Shown here in pieces: positions 8,458-15,633 of a DNA stretch of 38,153 bases. Both the position numbers and the translations under genes were made by a program. The DNA lies in assembly GCA_030149245.1 (NCBI GenBank), contig JASBRX010000033.1, positions 1-38,153 of the forward strand, given 5' to 3'. The notes under the pieces were generated by a model, which searched no databases, was not told where the DNA came from, and worked only from the letters and a program-made list of their open reading frames with translations. Within the stretch, counting starts at the first letter, position 1, and the number at the start of each line of letters is the position of its first letter. Source of the DNA: Sphingomonas bacterium. GTDB taxonomy: Bacteria; Pseudomonadota; Alphaproteobacteria; Sphingomonadales; Sphingomonadaceae.

Positions 8458-9864
8458 TTAGTAGCGATAGTGATCCGGCTTGAACGGCCCTTCGACCGGA
8501 ACGCCGATATAATCGGCCTGACGCTGGTTGAGCTTGGTCAGCTTGACGCCCAGCTTTTCCAGGTGCAGCGCCGCGACCTTTTCGTCGAGGTGCTTGGGCA
8601 GGACGTATACTTCGTTCTTGTACTTTTCCGATGCGGTCCACAGCTCAATCTGCGCCAGCACCTGGTTGGTGAACGAGGTCGACATGACGAACGACGGGTG
8701 GCCGGTCGCGTTGCCGAGGTTCACCAGGCGGCCCTTCGACAGCACGATGATCTTCTTGCCATCGGGGAACTCGACCTCGTCGACCTGCGGCTTGATCTCG
8801 GTCCACTTCATGTTGTTGAGGCCGGCGATCTCGATCTCGCTGTCGAAGTGACCGATGTTCGACACGATCGCCATGTTCTTCATGGCGCGCATGTGATCGA
8901 CGGTCAGCACGCCTTCGTTGCCGGTCGCGGTGACGAAGATGTCGGCGCGCGGGGCGGCCTCTTCCATCGTCACGACTTCATAGCCTTCCATCGCCGCCTG
9001 CAGCGCGCAGATCGGATCGATTTCGGTGACCAGCACGCGCGCGCCACCATTGCGCAGCGACGCCGCCGAACCCTTGCCGACATCGCCGAAGCCGGCGACG
9101 CAGGCGACCTTGCCGGCCAGCATCACGTCGGTGGCGCGACGGATCGCGTCGACCAGCGATTCCTTGCAGCCATAGAGGTTGTCGAACTTCGACTTGGTCA
9201 CGCTGTCGTTGACGTTGATCGCCGGGAAGGGAAGCTTGCCCTTCTTCGACAGCTCATACAGGCGATGCACGCCGGTGGTGGTCTCTTCCGACACGCCCTT
9301 GATCGCGGCGACGGTCTTGGTGAGGTAGCCCGGACGCTCGGCCAGGAAGCGCTTCAGCGTCGCGACGAAGATTTCCTCTTCCTCGTTCGACGGGGTGAAC
9401 AGCTCTTCACCCGCCTCGACGCGCGCGCCCCACAGCGCGAACATGGTGGCGTCGCCGCCATCGTCGAGGATCATGTTGCAGGTCTGGTCCTGACCCCAGT
9501 CGAAGATGCGGATCACATAATCCCAATATTCTTCCAGCGTCTCGCCCTTGACGGCGAAGACGGGGATGCCGGCGGCGGCGATCGCAGCAGCAGCATGGTC
9601 CTGGGTCGAATAGATGTTGCAGGTCGCCCAGCGCAGTTCGGCGCCGAGTTCCTTCAGCGTTTCGATCAGCACCGCGGTCTGGATCGTCATGTGCAGCGAA
9701 CCGGTGATGCGCGCGCCCTTCAGCGGCTTGCTCGCACCGAATTCCTCGCGCAGCGCCATCAGGCCCGGCATTTCGGTTTCGGCGATCTCGATTTCCTTGC
9801 GGCCGAACGCGGCGAGGCTGAGGTCCTTGATGACGTAATCGGTCTTGTCGAGCACGGTGGCCAC
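8458..9864 (-). CDS. ahcY: Adenosylhomocysteinase
   Basis: A cytoplasmic NAD-dependent enzyme that hydrolyses S-adenosylhomocysteine to adenosine and homocysteine, removing the inhibitor made by methyltransferases. The 468-residue length is that of the long bacterial form. Visible features are the N-terminal substrate domain ([28 protein letters not shown]), the NAD-binding glycine motif [12 protein letters not shown], and the C-terminal KPDHYRY that closes over NAD in the neighbouring subunit. The start is GTG, with GGAG 7 nt upstream. The gene is monocistronic: a terminator follows it, and a palindromic operator candidate lies about 95 nt upstream. Confidence 0.98.
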   Translation of the reverse strand: MATVLDKTDYVIKDLSLAAFGRKEIEIAETEMPGLMALREEFGASKPLKGARITGSLHMTIQTAVLIETLKELGAELRWATCNIYSTQDHAAAAIAAAGIPVFAVKGETLEEYWDYVIRIFDWGQDQTCNMILDDGGDATMFALWGARVEAGEELFTPSNEEEEIFVATLKRFLAERPGYLTKTVAAIKGVSEETTTGVHRLYELSKKGKLPFPAINVNDSVTKSKFDNLYGCKESLVDAIRRATDVMLAGKVACVAGFGDVGKGSAASLRNGGARVLVTEIDPICALQAAMEGYEVVTMEEAAPRADIFVTATGNEGVLTVDHMRAMKNMAIVSNIGHFDSEIEIAGLNNMKWTEIKPQVDEVEFPDGKKIIVLSKGRLVNLGNATGHPSFVMSTSFTNQVLAQIELWTASEKYKNEVYVLPKHLDEKVAALHLEKLGVKLTKLNQRQADYIGVPVEGPFKPDHYRY

Positions 9865-9957
9865 GATCTTTCTCCGGCTGGTAAAGGGTCTCGCCGCGGC
9901 ATGCCCACGACTGTGCCCGCGCCCCTAGCCGATCCCGCCGCGATGCGCAAATGAAAC

Positions 9958-9973
9958 ATAAAGATATCTTTAT
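9958..9973. promoter_or_regulatory. 16-bp perfect palindrome, candidate SahR-type operator
   Basis: ATAAAGATATCTTTAT is a perfect inverted repeat and a conspicuous AT-rich island between ahcY and the divergent gene at 10066. It resembles operators of ArsR-family S-adenosylhomocysteine-responsive regulators (SahR) that I associate with methyl-cycle genes in Proteobacteria; that match is from memory. Control of ahcY is the natural inference, although the site could also affect the divergent gene. Confidence 0.55.
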
Positions 9974-10065
9974 ATGGCCTTTCGAATACCGCTGGACGCG
10001 GCGCGTTGACAGCTAAATCGACCGCTGGCACCTCTCGTCCCGGAAGGGTTTTTGGGGGCTTATCA

Positions 10066-11643
10066 ATGAAGATTCGGTCGAACACCGGCGCTGCGGCGCT
10101 GGCGCTGATGGTTGCGTGCATGGGCTCCGCACCCGCGCTGGCTCAGGCTGCCAAAGCGGAAAAGGGCCCGTCGCTGCACGTTCAGTGCGACGGCAATCCG
10201 AATAACATGAGCGCTGGCGAGACCGCCGCCCGGCTAATTGGCGCGATCACCCTGCTCGCGCTGTTCGCCCCGCCGCCCGAAAACGCCGACCCCGACAAGC
10301 GCAAGTTCGGCGCCGAAGGCGTCGCGATCTGCTCGACTCTGATCGATGGCGAAAAGCGTGAGACCAACGACTATCGCCGGGTCAATCTGATCCTGGGCCG
10401 CGCGATCCACCGGATCGAAGCGAAGGATTATGACGGCGCGATCGCCGATGCCGAACTCGCCCGTTCACAGGCTGAGGCCGCCGGGTTCATGGCAAATCCC
10501 TATTATGTCCGGTCGCAGGGCCGCGCCTTCGACCTGATCGCTGCCGCCGCCCTGTACCGCGCGGGCAAGCCGGTGGAGGCGCGGGAGACGGCGCTGCGCA
10601 ACCTGAGCGATGCACAATTCCTCCTCACCCCGTTGCTGAGCGTCCCCGAATATCTGCTGATCGACCCGTCCGACTCGCCGCGCGAGGCGGAATTCCGGGC
10701 GTGGCGCAGCCGCCTGGGCTTAGGCACCGGGGCGCAGGCCGACCGGCTCGAGGAATGGGGCCGCTTCCCCGAAGCCGCCGCCGTGCGGGAGGCACAGGTC
10801 GACTTCAACAAGCGCACCGTTCCGGAATCGCGCAGCAGTTCGACCATCGCCCGCGCCGCCATTGCGCTGGCGCTGGCGGGCAATACGGAGCTGTCGGACA
10901 CCCGTATTGCCGAGGCTCGCGAGAACGCGGAGAAGCGCCGCGCGGCGGGCGATACCGAAAAGGATGCGAGCGAGATCGTCGAGCTATTCGACCTCCACGG
11001 CATCATCCGCCAGACCCAGCGCGGCGAACTGGCGGCGGCACGGCGGCTCTTCGCGGCCCGGTCGCAATGGGTCGCTGCATCGTTCGGCAGCGTGGTCGAG
11101 GTGACCCGGCGCCTGCGCACCGGTGCGACCCCGGACGAGCTGATCGGGGGCCTGTCGCGCACGCCCGAGGCATTGTGGAAGGAACGGCTTGAGACCCGCC
11201 GTGCCGAGGCGCTGGCCAAGGACAGCGACAACGCCACGCTGTTCCGCCTGATTCCGTCGGTCGACTCCGCCGCCGCCTATCGCGGCCTGTCCAAGCAGGT
11301 GTGGCGGACCGACAAGTCGAAGCTGGTGCTTGAGATCAAGGACGACAGCAAGTCGAAGCTGAAGATGGAGCGGATGTTCTATTATGGCGCCGATTTCGAT
11401 GCGCTGTTCCCGGCCTATGCGCTGCACGCCGCGCTGCTCGCCAAATCGCGCGGGCATCAGGGGTTCACGATGCTCCCGATCGTCGGCGACCGGCTTGTGC
11501 TGGCCGCGTTCATCACCGGTAACAAGGGCGATCCCGGCCTGTCCGACCCGATGTTCGCCAATGCTGAGCAGGTGATCGCCGCGCTATCCCCTGTCATTCC
11601 GTCGCCCGAAACGATCCGGGCGGAGCAGAAGGCGAAGAAGTAA
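10066..11643 (+). CDS. Secreted helical-repeat protein of unknown function
   Basis: A 525-residue protein that I do not recognise. A Sec signal peptide is clear (MKIRSNTGAAALALMVACMG, likely cut after PALAQA near residue 27), so the product is periplasmic. The mature part is rich in amphipathic Ala/Glu/Arg helices with TPR-like spacing (RAIHRIEAKDYDGAIADAELA; AAALYRAGKPVEARETALRNL), but no repeat consensus can be claimed without a profile search. Two early cysteines (in HVQCDGN and AICSTL) may form a disulfide. A longer frame opens with TTG at 10006; I chose the ATG at 10066 because it starts the signal peptide and GGGGG lies about 7 nt upstream. It is transcribed divergently from ahcY and no partner gene follows. 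Confidence 0.75.
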   Translation: MKIRSNTGAAALALMVACMGSAPALAQAAKAEKGPSLHVQCDGNPNNMSAGETAARLIGAITLLALFAPPPENADPDKRKFGAEGVAICSTLIDGEKRETNDYRRVNLILGRAIHRIEAKDYDGAIADAELARSQAEAAGFMANPYYVRSQGRAFDLIAAAALYRAGKPVEARETALRNLSDAQFLLTPLLSVPEYLLIDPSDSPREAEFRAWRSRLGLGTGAQADRLEEWGRFPEAAAVREAQVDFNKRTVPESRSSSTIARAAIALALAGNTELSDTRIAEARENAEKRRAAGDTEKDASEIVELFDLHGIIRQTQRGELAAARRLFAARSQWVAASFGSVVEVTRRLRTGATPDELIGGLSRTPEALWKERLETRRAEALAKDSDNATLFRLIPSVDSAAAYRGLSKQVWRTDKSKLVLEIKDDSKSKLKMERMFYYGADFDALFPAYALHAALLAKSRGHQGFTMLPIVGDRLVLAAFITGNKGDPGLSDPMFANAEQVIAALSPVIPSPETIRAEQKAKK

Positions 11644-11655
11644 GCGCCCGACCAA

Positions 11656-11679
11656 CCGGTATCCGCGCGCGGATACCGG
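11656..11679. terminator. 24-bp perfect palindrome between convergent genes
   Basis: A perfect self-complementary 24-bp sequence (CCGGTATCCGCG joined to its reverse complement) begins 13 nt after the stop of the 10066 gene and 35 nt beyond the yqgE stop. It could form a 10-bp stem with a tight loop in transcripts from either side. There is no T-tract, so termination would be weak or factor-assisted. Confidence 0.4.
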
Positions 11680-11713
11680 CCCGGACGCAGTTGAGGGTTA
11701 TCCCCGCAGCGAC

Positions 11714-12274
11714 TCAGGCAGTTCCCGCGCCGGGGATTAACAGCCGCGGGTCGATGCCGGCGCGGGCGAAGCAGCGCTCCCACCGGCGTTCAGCGTTGCC
11801 GTCGTAGAGCAACGCCGCATCCCCGGGCACGTTGAACCAGCCATGGCGCGTCATTTCCGCGTCGAGCTGCCCCTCGCTCCAGCCGGCATAGCCCAGAGCG
11901 ACGATCCAGCGCGACGGGCCGGTCCCATCGGCGATCGCGCGCAGCACGTCGATGGTGCCCGACAACGCCCAGCGCCCGGCGACATCGATCGTGTCCTGCC
12001 CGCCCCAATCGGTCGAATGCACCACGAACCCGCGGCGCGGCTCGACCGGACCGCCATAATGCACCGGCGCATCCGGCGCGACACCCGGGTCGATCTCGAA
12101 CTGCCGGAGCAAATCGTGGAGGCTCAGCGCCTCGAGCTCCTGCCCGATGCCGACCCCCAGCGCGCCCTGATCGTCGTGCGCACAGATTGCGATCACCGCC
12201 CGCTCGAACCGGGGATCGCCGATTCCAGGCAGGGCGAGCAGGATCTGCCCGGTCAGAAAACGGCTCTCTTCCAT
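11714..12274 (-). CDS. yqgE: YqgE/AlgH family protein
   Basis: A 186-residue cytoplasmic protein of the YqgE/AlgH (DUF179) family, whose biochemical role is not settled. The family signatures are visible: FLTGQILLALPGIGDPRFERAV at the start (residues 6-27), the GGPVEPRRGFVVHS segment, and ALGYAGWSEGQLDAEM near the C-terminus. The frame extends upstream to 12334; I placed the start at the ATG at 12274 because family members begin directly before this conserved block. It is transcribed away from the peroxiredoxin gene; the roughly 108-bp gap between the two starts must hold both promoters. Confidence 0.92.
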   Translation of the reverse strand: MEESRFLTGQILLALPGIGDPRFERAVIAICAHDDQGALGVGIGQELEALSLHDLLRQFEIDPGVAPDAPVHYGGPVEPRRGFVVHSTDWGGQDTIDVAGRWALSGTIDVLRAIADGTGPSRWIVALGYAGWSEGQLDAEMTRHGWFNVPGDAALLYDGNAERRWERCFARAGIDPRLLIPGAGTA

Positions 12275-12382
12275 CGGCTGGCAACATAGTCGCACCGCTG
12301 GCGCTTCGCCACGCTTGAAAATTGCTGCGGCCATGCCACTTGCACGACCAGCCGCAGTTCAGCGCAGCGAGAGGAAACCCAG

Positions 12383-12862
12383 ATGACGATCCAGATCGGC
12401 GACCGCATTCCCAGCACCACCTTCGTGAAGGCGACCGACAACGGCCCGGAGCAGGTCAGCTCCGACGAGTTTTTCGCTGGCCGCAAGGTCGCGCTCTTCT
12501 CCGTCCCCGGCGCGTTCACCCCGACCTGCTCGGCGCGTCACCTGCCCGGCTATGTCGAGAAGGCCGATGAGCTGAAGGCAAAGGGAGTGGACGAGATCGC
12601 CTGCACCGCCGTCAACGACGCCTTCGTCATGGGCGCATGGGCGAAGAGCGCCGATGCCGGCGACGTGACGATGCTGTCGGACGGCAATGGCGCGTTCGCC
12701 AAGGCCGTCGGGCTCGAATTCGACGGCAGCAAGTTCGGCATGGGCACGCGCGGCCAGCGCTATGCGATGCTGGTCAATGACGGCGTGGTCGAGCAGCTTC
12801 ACGTCGAAGCGCCCGGCGAGTTCAAGGTGAGCTCGGCCGAGCATATGCTGGAAAACCTCTGA
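12383..12862 (+). CDS. Prx5-type peroxiredoxin
   Basis: A 159-residue thiol peroxidase that reduces hydrogen peroxide and alkyl hydroperoxides, probably in the cytoplasm since no signal peptide is seen. The peroxidatic cysteine is Cys49 in PGAFTPTCSARHLPGY, the signature of the Prx5/AhpE-like group. A second cysteine occurs in EIACTAVND (around residue 74). LSDGNGAFAKAVGLEFD and RGQRYAMLVNDGVVEQLHVEAP are typical family segments. The reductant (glutaredoxin or thioredoxin) cannot be read from the sequence. The ATG is preceded by AGAGG about 8 nt upstream. Confidence 0.95.
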   Translation: MTIQIGDRIPSTTFVKATDNGPEQVSSDEFFAGRKVALFSVPGAFTPTCSARHLPGYVEKADELKAKGVDEIACTAVNDAFVMGAWAKSADAGDVTMLSDGNGAFAKAVGLEFDGSKFGMGTRGQRYAMLVNDGVVEQLHVEAPGEFKVSSAEHMLENL

Positions 12863-12889
12863 CGGTTCCGGTTGCGCACCGGTTGACCG

Positions 12890-12922
12890 TTGACGCGGGA
12901 ACCGGCGCGCGACGAAGCTGTT
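12890..12922 (+). promoter_or_regulatory. Candidate EcfG-type (general stress) promoter
   Basis: TTGACGCGGGAAC runs into GGAAC (12898-12902), then 16 nt, then TGTT (12919-12922). This approximates the alphaproteobacterial EcfG consensus GGAAC-N16/17-CGTT. Initiation about 8 nt downstream would leave a short leader before the ATG at 12948. A near-identical block lies upstream of the gene at 14824. Confidence 0.4.
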
Positions 12923-12947
12923 GTCATTGTCGAAGGGAGAACCCGAA

Positions 12948-13205
12948 ATGACCGAAGAGACCAAGCCCGCCACCACCCCGGCGACCACCGACACGACGGG
13001 CAGCGACGAATCGCTGTTCAGCCAGGCCAAGGAAGCGCTCACCGACGCCGGTGAAGCGATCAGCGAAGCGTTCGACGATGTCGTCGACGCCGCCAAGAAG
13101 AACCCCGTCGCTGCCGCCGCCATCGCCGCGGGCGCCGCTGCGGCCGTTGCTGGAGCCGCGTTCGGCGTCAGCAAGCTGCTCGAAAAAGACGACGACGCGA
13201 AGTAA
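12948..13205 (+). CDS. Small membrane-anchored protein, unknown function
   Basis: An 85-residue protein with an acidic, Thr-rich N-terminal half (residues 1-50, containing the amphipathic stretch SLFSQAKEALTDAGEAISEAFDDVVDAAKK in two parts) and one Ala/Gly-rich membrane helix at about 53-74, ending in the charged tail KDDDAK. The layout recalls ElaB/YqjD-like (DUF883) tail-anchored stress proteins, but I cannot assign it to that family. The ATG at 12948 is supported by GAAGGGAGA 7-8 nt upstream; a further in-frame start at 12921 lies in promoter sequence. A strong hairpin follows the gene. Confidence 0.8.
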   Translation: MTEETKPATTPATTDTTGSDESLFSQAKEALTDAGEAISEAFDDVVDAAKKNPVAAAAIAAGAAAAVAGAAFGVSKLLEKDDDAK

Positions 13206-13213
13206 CCCGTTCA

Positions 13214-13242
13214 GGCACGCCGGTCCCCGCGACCGGCGTGCC
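13214..13242 (+). terminator. Strong hairpin after the 85-residue gene
   Basis: A perfect 12-bp stem (GGCACGCCGGTC/GACCGGCGTGCC) with the 5-nt loop CCCGC begins 8 nt after the stop codon. No T-tract follows. It may be a 3'-end-stabilising or factor-dependent terminator, and it separates this gene from AMP nucleosidase. Confidence 0.5.
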
Positions 13243-13299
13243 ACGGACGCGACATCGTCCGGTCTTGCCAATGTCATCCCGGCAAATTAGCCGTTGAAG

Positions 13300-14736
13300 A
13301 TGACACAAGCAGAACAAATCGTCGCCGAACTGGATCGGCTGCACACCGCCTCCGTCACCCGCCTGCGTGAGGCCCTCGATCTCTACCTGACCCAGGGGAT
13401 CGCCCCGGACCCGGAGCGCCGCAGTGACGGCAGCTTCGCCTATCCCGAAATTCGCGTCCGCTATCGCAACGAAGTCGATCGCCCGACCCCGGCGCGCAGC
13501 TTCGGCCGCCTTGTCGAGCCCGGCGATTATGCGATCAGCGTCACCCGCCCCGCGATGTTCGCCGACTATCTGGTCGAACAGCTGACCCTGCTGATCGAGG
13601 ATTATGACGTTGAGGTCAGCGCGACCACCGGGCGCCAGGAAATCCCCTTCCCCTATGTCATCGACCCCAGCCATGTGCTGAAGATGGATCAGGTGTCGGT
13701 ACTCGAACTCGCCCGGCACTTCCCCGCGACCGAGCTGGCGCATATCGGCGACGAGATCGCCGATGGCAGCTGGATCAGCCAGGACGGCACCCGTCCGCTC
13801 GCTTTGTTCGACGCGCTGCGCACCGATTTCAGCCTCGCCCGGCTGCGCCATTACACCGGCACCCCGACCGAGCATGTGCAGCAATATATCCTGTTCACCA
13901 ACTATCACCGCTATGTCGACGAGTTCGTCCGCTGGGCGTCAGAGCAGGTTGGTGAGGGGAGCCGCTTTACCGGCGTGTCCGGACCGGGCGGCATCGTGTT
14001 CAAGGCCGGCGACGATCCCGAAATGCTGCTAACCGACAGCGCGTGGCGGCGTCACCAGATGCCTGCATGGCATCTGATGGCGGAGGACGGCAGCGGGATA
14101 ACTTTGGTGAATATCGGCGTCGGCCCGTCCAACGCCAAAACGATCACCGACCACCTTGCCGTACTGCGACCGGAGGCGTGGCTAATGATCGGCCATTGCG
14201 GCGGTCTGCGGCCCAGCCAGCGGATCGGCGACTATGTCCTCGCCCACGCCTATCTGCGCGACGACCATGTGCTGGACGACGTGCTGCCCCCGGAAATCCC
14301 GATCCCCGCGATTGCCGAGGTGCAGCAGGCGCTGGCCCGCGCCGCCGAGACGGTGTCGGGCCAGTCGGGCGACGAGCTCAAGCGCCGCCTCCGCACGGGC
14401 ACCATCGTCACTACTGACGACCGAAACTGGGAACTGCGCTTCTCGCGCTCGGCGCTGCGCTTTTCGCTCAGCCGCGCGGTCGGGGTGGACATGGAAAGCG
14501 CAACGCTCGCCGCGCAGGGCTATCGCTTCCGCGTCCCCTACGGCACGCTGCTGTGCGTTTCGGACAAGCCGCTGCACGGCGAACTCAAGCTTCCCGGCCA
14601 GGCCAACCGCTTCTACGAGCGCGCGATTGCTGAGCATCTCAAGATCGGCATCGAAACCTGCGAAGAATTGCGACGCGAAGGCGCAAAGCTCCACAGTCGC
14701 AAGCTGCGTGCGTTCAATGAGCCGCCGTTCCGGTAA
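13300..14736 (+). CDS. amn: AMP nucleosidase
   Basis: A 478-residue enzyme that cleaves AMP to adenine and ribose-5-phosphate, a route of purine-nucleotide breakdown in the cytoplasm. The N-terminal AMP nucleosidase domain covers roughly residues 1-200 (FAYPEIRVRY; SFGRLVEPGDYAISVTRP). The C-terminal nucleoside-phosphorylase-like domain carries VNIGVGPSNAKTITDHLAV, MIGHCGGLR and VGVDMESATLAAQGYRFRVPYG, which hold the phosphate, base and ribose contacts known in the family. Length matches the family norm. A TTG two codons upstream (13294) is in frame; I prefer the ATG at 13300. No good Shine-Dalgarno sequence is seen. Confidence 0.96.
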   Translation: MTQAEQIVAELDRLHTASVTRLREALDLYLTQGIAPDPERRSDGSFAYPEIRVRYRNEVDRPTPARSFGRLVEPGDYAISVTRPAMFADYLVEQLTLLIEDYDVEVSATTGRQEIPFPYVIDPSHVLKMDQVSVLELARHFPATELAHIGDEIADGSWISQDGTRPLALFDALRTDFSLARLRHYTGTPTEHVQQYILFTNYHRYVDEFVRWASEQVGEGSRFTGVSGPGGIVFKAGDDPEMLLTDSAWRRHQMPAWHLMAEDGSGITLVNIGVGPSNAKTITDHLAVLRPEAWLMIGHCGGLRPSQRIGDYVLAHAYLRDDHVLDDVLPPEIPIPAIAEVQQALARAAETVSGQSGDELKRRLRTGTIVTTDDRNWELRFSRSALRFSLSRAVGVDMESATLAAQGYRFRVPYGTLLCVSDKPLHGELKLPGQANRFYERAIAEHLKIGIETCEELRREGAKLHSRKLRAFNEPPFR

Positions 14737-14740
14737 CTTC

Positions 14741-14759
14741 GCGCGAAATGCGCGCTTTT
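14741..14759 (+). terminator. Weak terminator-like hairpin after amn
   Basis: A 5-bp stem (GCGCG/CGCGC) with a 5-nt loop is followed by TTTT, starting 4 nt after the amn stop. The stem is short, so confidence is low. Confidence 0.35.
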
Positions 14760-14761
14760 CA

Positions 14762-14795
14762 TTGACGCGGGAAACCGTTTGGCCGCAGGCTGGTT
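14762..14795 (+). promoter_or_regulatory. Candidate EcfG-type promoter, second copy of the motif
   Basis: TTGACGCGGGAAAC provides a -35-like GGAAAC ending at 14775, with GGTT at 14792-14795 after a 16-nt spacer. The first 12 bases are identical to the block at 12890. Both sites precede genes for single-helix membrane proteins of unknown function. Confidence 0.38.
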
Positions 14796-14823
14796 ACAGC
14801 CACGAAACCACTGGAGTTGCGTG

Positions 14824-15576
14824 ATGGCGAAAGCCCCGACCACATCGAATGACGGCGAAACCCCGACTGCGGCCAAGGCACCCGCCAAGCCGCGCCGGGC
14901 CGCGGCGAAGCCGACGGCCAACGCTGACGAAGCCAAGGCGCCCGCGCCGACCAAGGCCCGGGCCAAGGCCAAGGCCAAGGCACCGGCGAAGCCCAAAGCT
15001 GCGCCGAAGCCAAAGGTTGCGGCCAAACCAACGCCCGCACCCAAGCAGGCCGCCGAGCCGCCCGCCGCAGTCGAAACGCCTGCACCGCCGACCAAGGCAC
15101 CCGCGCGCAAGCCCGCTGCGGCCAAGGCTCCAGCTGCTGCTGACAAGGCTCCGCCGCCGCGCCGCACTGCCGCGGCGCGCAAGCCCGCTACAGCCGCGAA
15201 GCCGCGCGCATCCACCCGCAAGCCCGCTCCCAGCCGGCCGCGTGCCGCCGTCGAGGCTGCTGCGGCAAAGGTCTCGTCGGCTGCCCATAGTGCGGCGCAG
15301 ACGGTCACCGACTCCGCCCCCGTGCAGTTCGTGGCCGAGACGCGCGAGAAGATGGGTGACCGCAATTTCTTCGCGACCCTGATCGGCGGAGTCGCAGCGA
15401 TCGGGGCAGCCGTCGCCGGCATCTTTTACGCCGTACAGAAGGGCCAGAGCGGGTCCAAGGACGACACGACCCCGACTGGAGGTACCGCGCATCAGGCCGA
15501 CGGCACCGATAGCTCGGCCTCGTTCGCGGCAGGGATCGCCGATGAAGGCACGATCCCCGACAAGCTGCCGAGCTGA
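14824..15576 (+). CDS. Histone H1-like Lys/Ala/Pro-rich protein with one membrane helix
   Basis: A 250-residue protein. Residues 14-140 are low-complexity and strongly basic, made of AKAP, KPAAAK and KPRA-type units like eukaryotic H1 tails and bacterial AlgP/HC2-like proteins. Residues 141-180 look like an amphipathic helix (AAVEAAAAKVSSAAHSAAQT and onward). A hydrophobic Gly/Ala helix at 184-204 (LIGGVAAIGAAVAGIFYAV) is followed by an acidic, Ser/Thr-rich tail. This suggests a membrane-tethered, nucleic-acid- or envelope-binding protein, but the function is unknown. The ATG at 14824 is chosen over a frame opening at 14779, which lies in promoter sequence. GGAG lies about 8 nt upstream of the start. 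Confidence 0.8.
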   Translation: MAKAPTTSNDGETPTAAKAPAKPRRAAAKPTANADEAKAPAPTKARAKAKAKAPAKPKAAPKPKVAAKPTPAPKQAAEPPAAVETPAPPTKAPARKPAAAKAPAAADKAPPPRRTAAARKPATAAKPRASTRKPAPSRPRAAVEAAAAKVSSAAHSAAQTVTDSAPVQFVAETREKMGDRNFFATLIGGVAAIGAAVAGIFYAVQKGQSGSKDDTTPTGGTAHQADGTDSSASFAAGIADEGTIPDKLPS

Positions 15577-15600
15577 CCGGAACCTGACCCAGGGAACAAG

Positions 15601-15633
15601 GCCGCCGCGATCCCCTCGCGGCGGCCTCTTCGT
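15601..15633. terminator. Terminator between convergent genes
   Basis: An 11-bp perfect stem (GGCCGCCGCGA/TCGCGGCGGCC) with the loop TCCCC lies just after the 14824 gene and abuts the stop of the M2 peptidase on the other strand. The plus-strand side is followed by CTCTTCGTT, a weak T-rich tract. It probably serves the plus-strand gene. Confidence 0.7.

Noticed and set aside
8470..9954. 494-codon open frame opposite ahcY
   Set aside because: Its Leu/Asp/His-rich sequence is the antisense of ahcY, with no recognisable domain.
9865..10065. SAH or SAM riboswitch upstream of ahcY
   Set aside because: No conserved aptamer core could be seen; the only clear structure is the short 16-bp palindrome, which looks like a protein-binding site.
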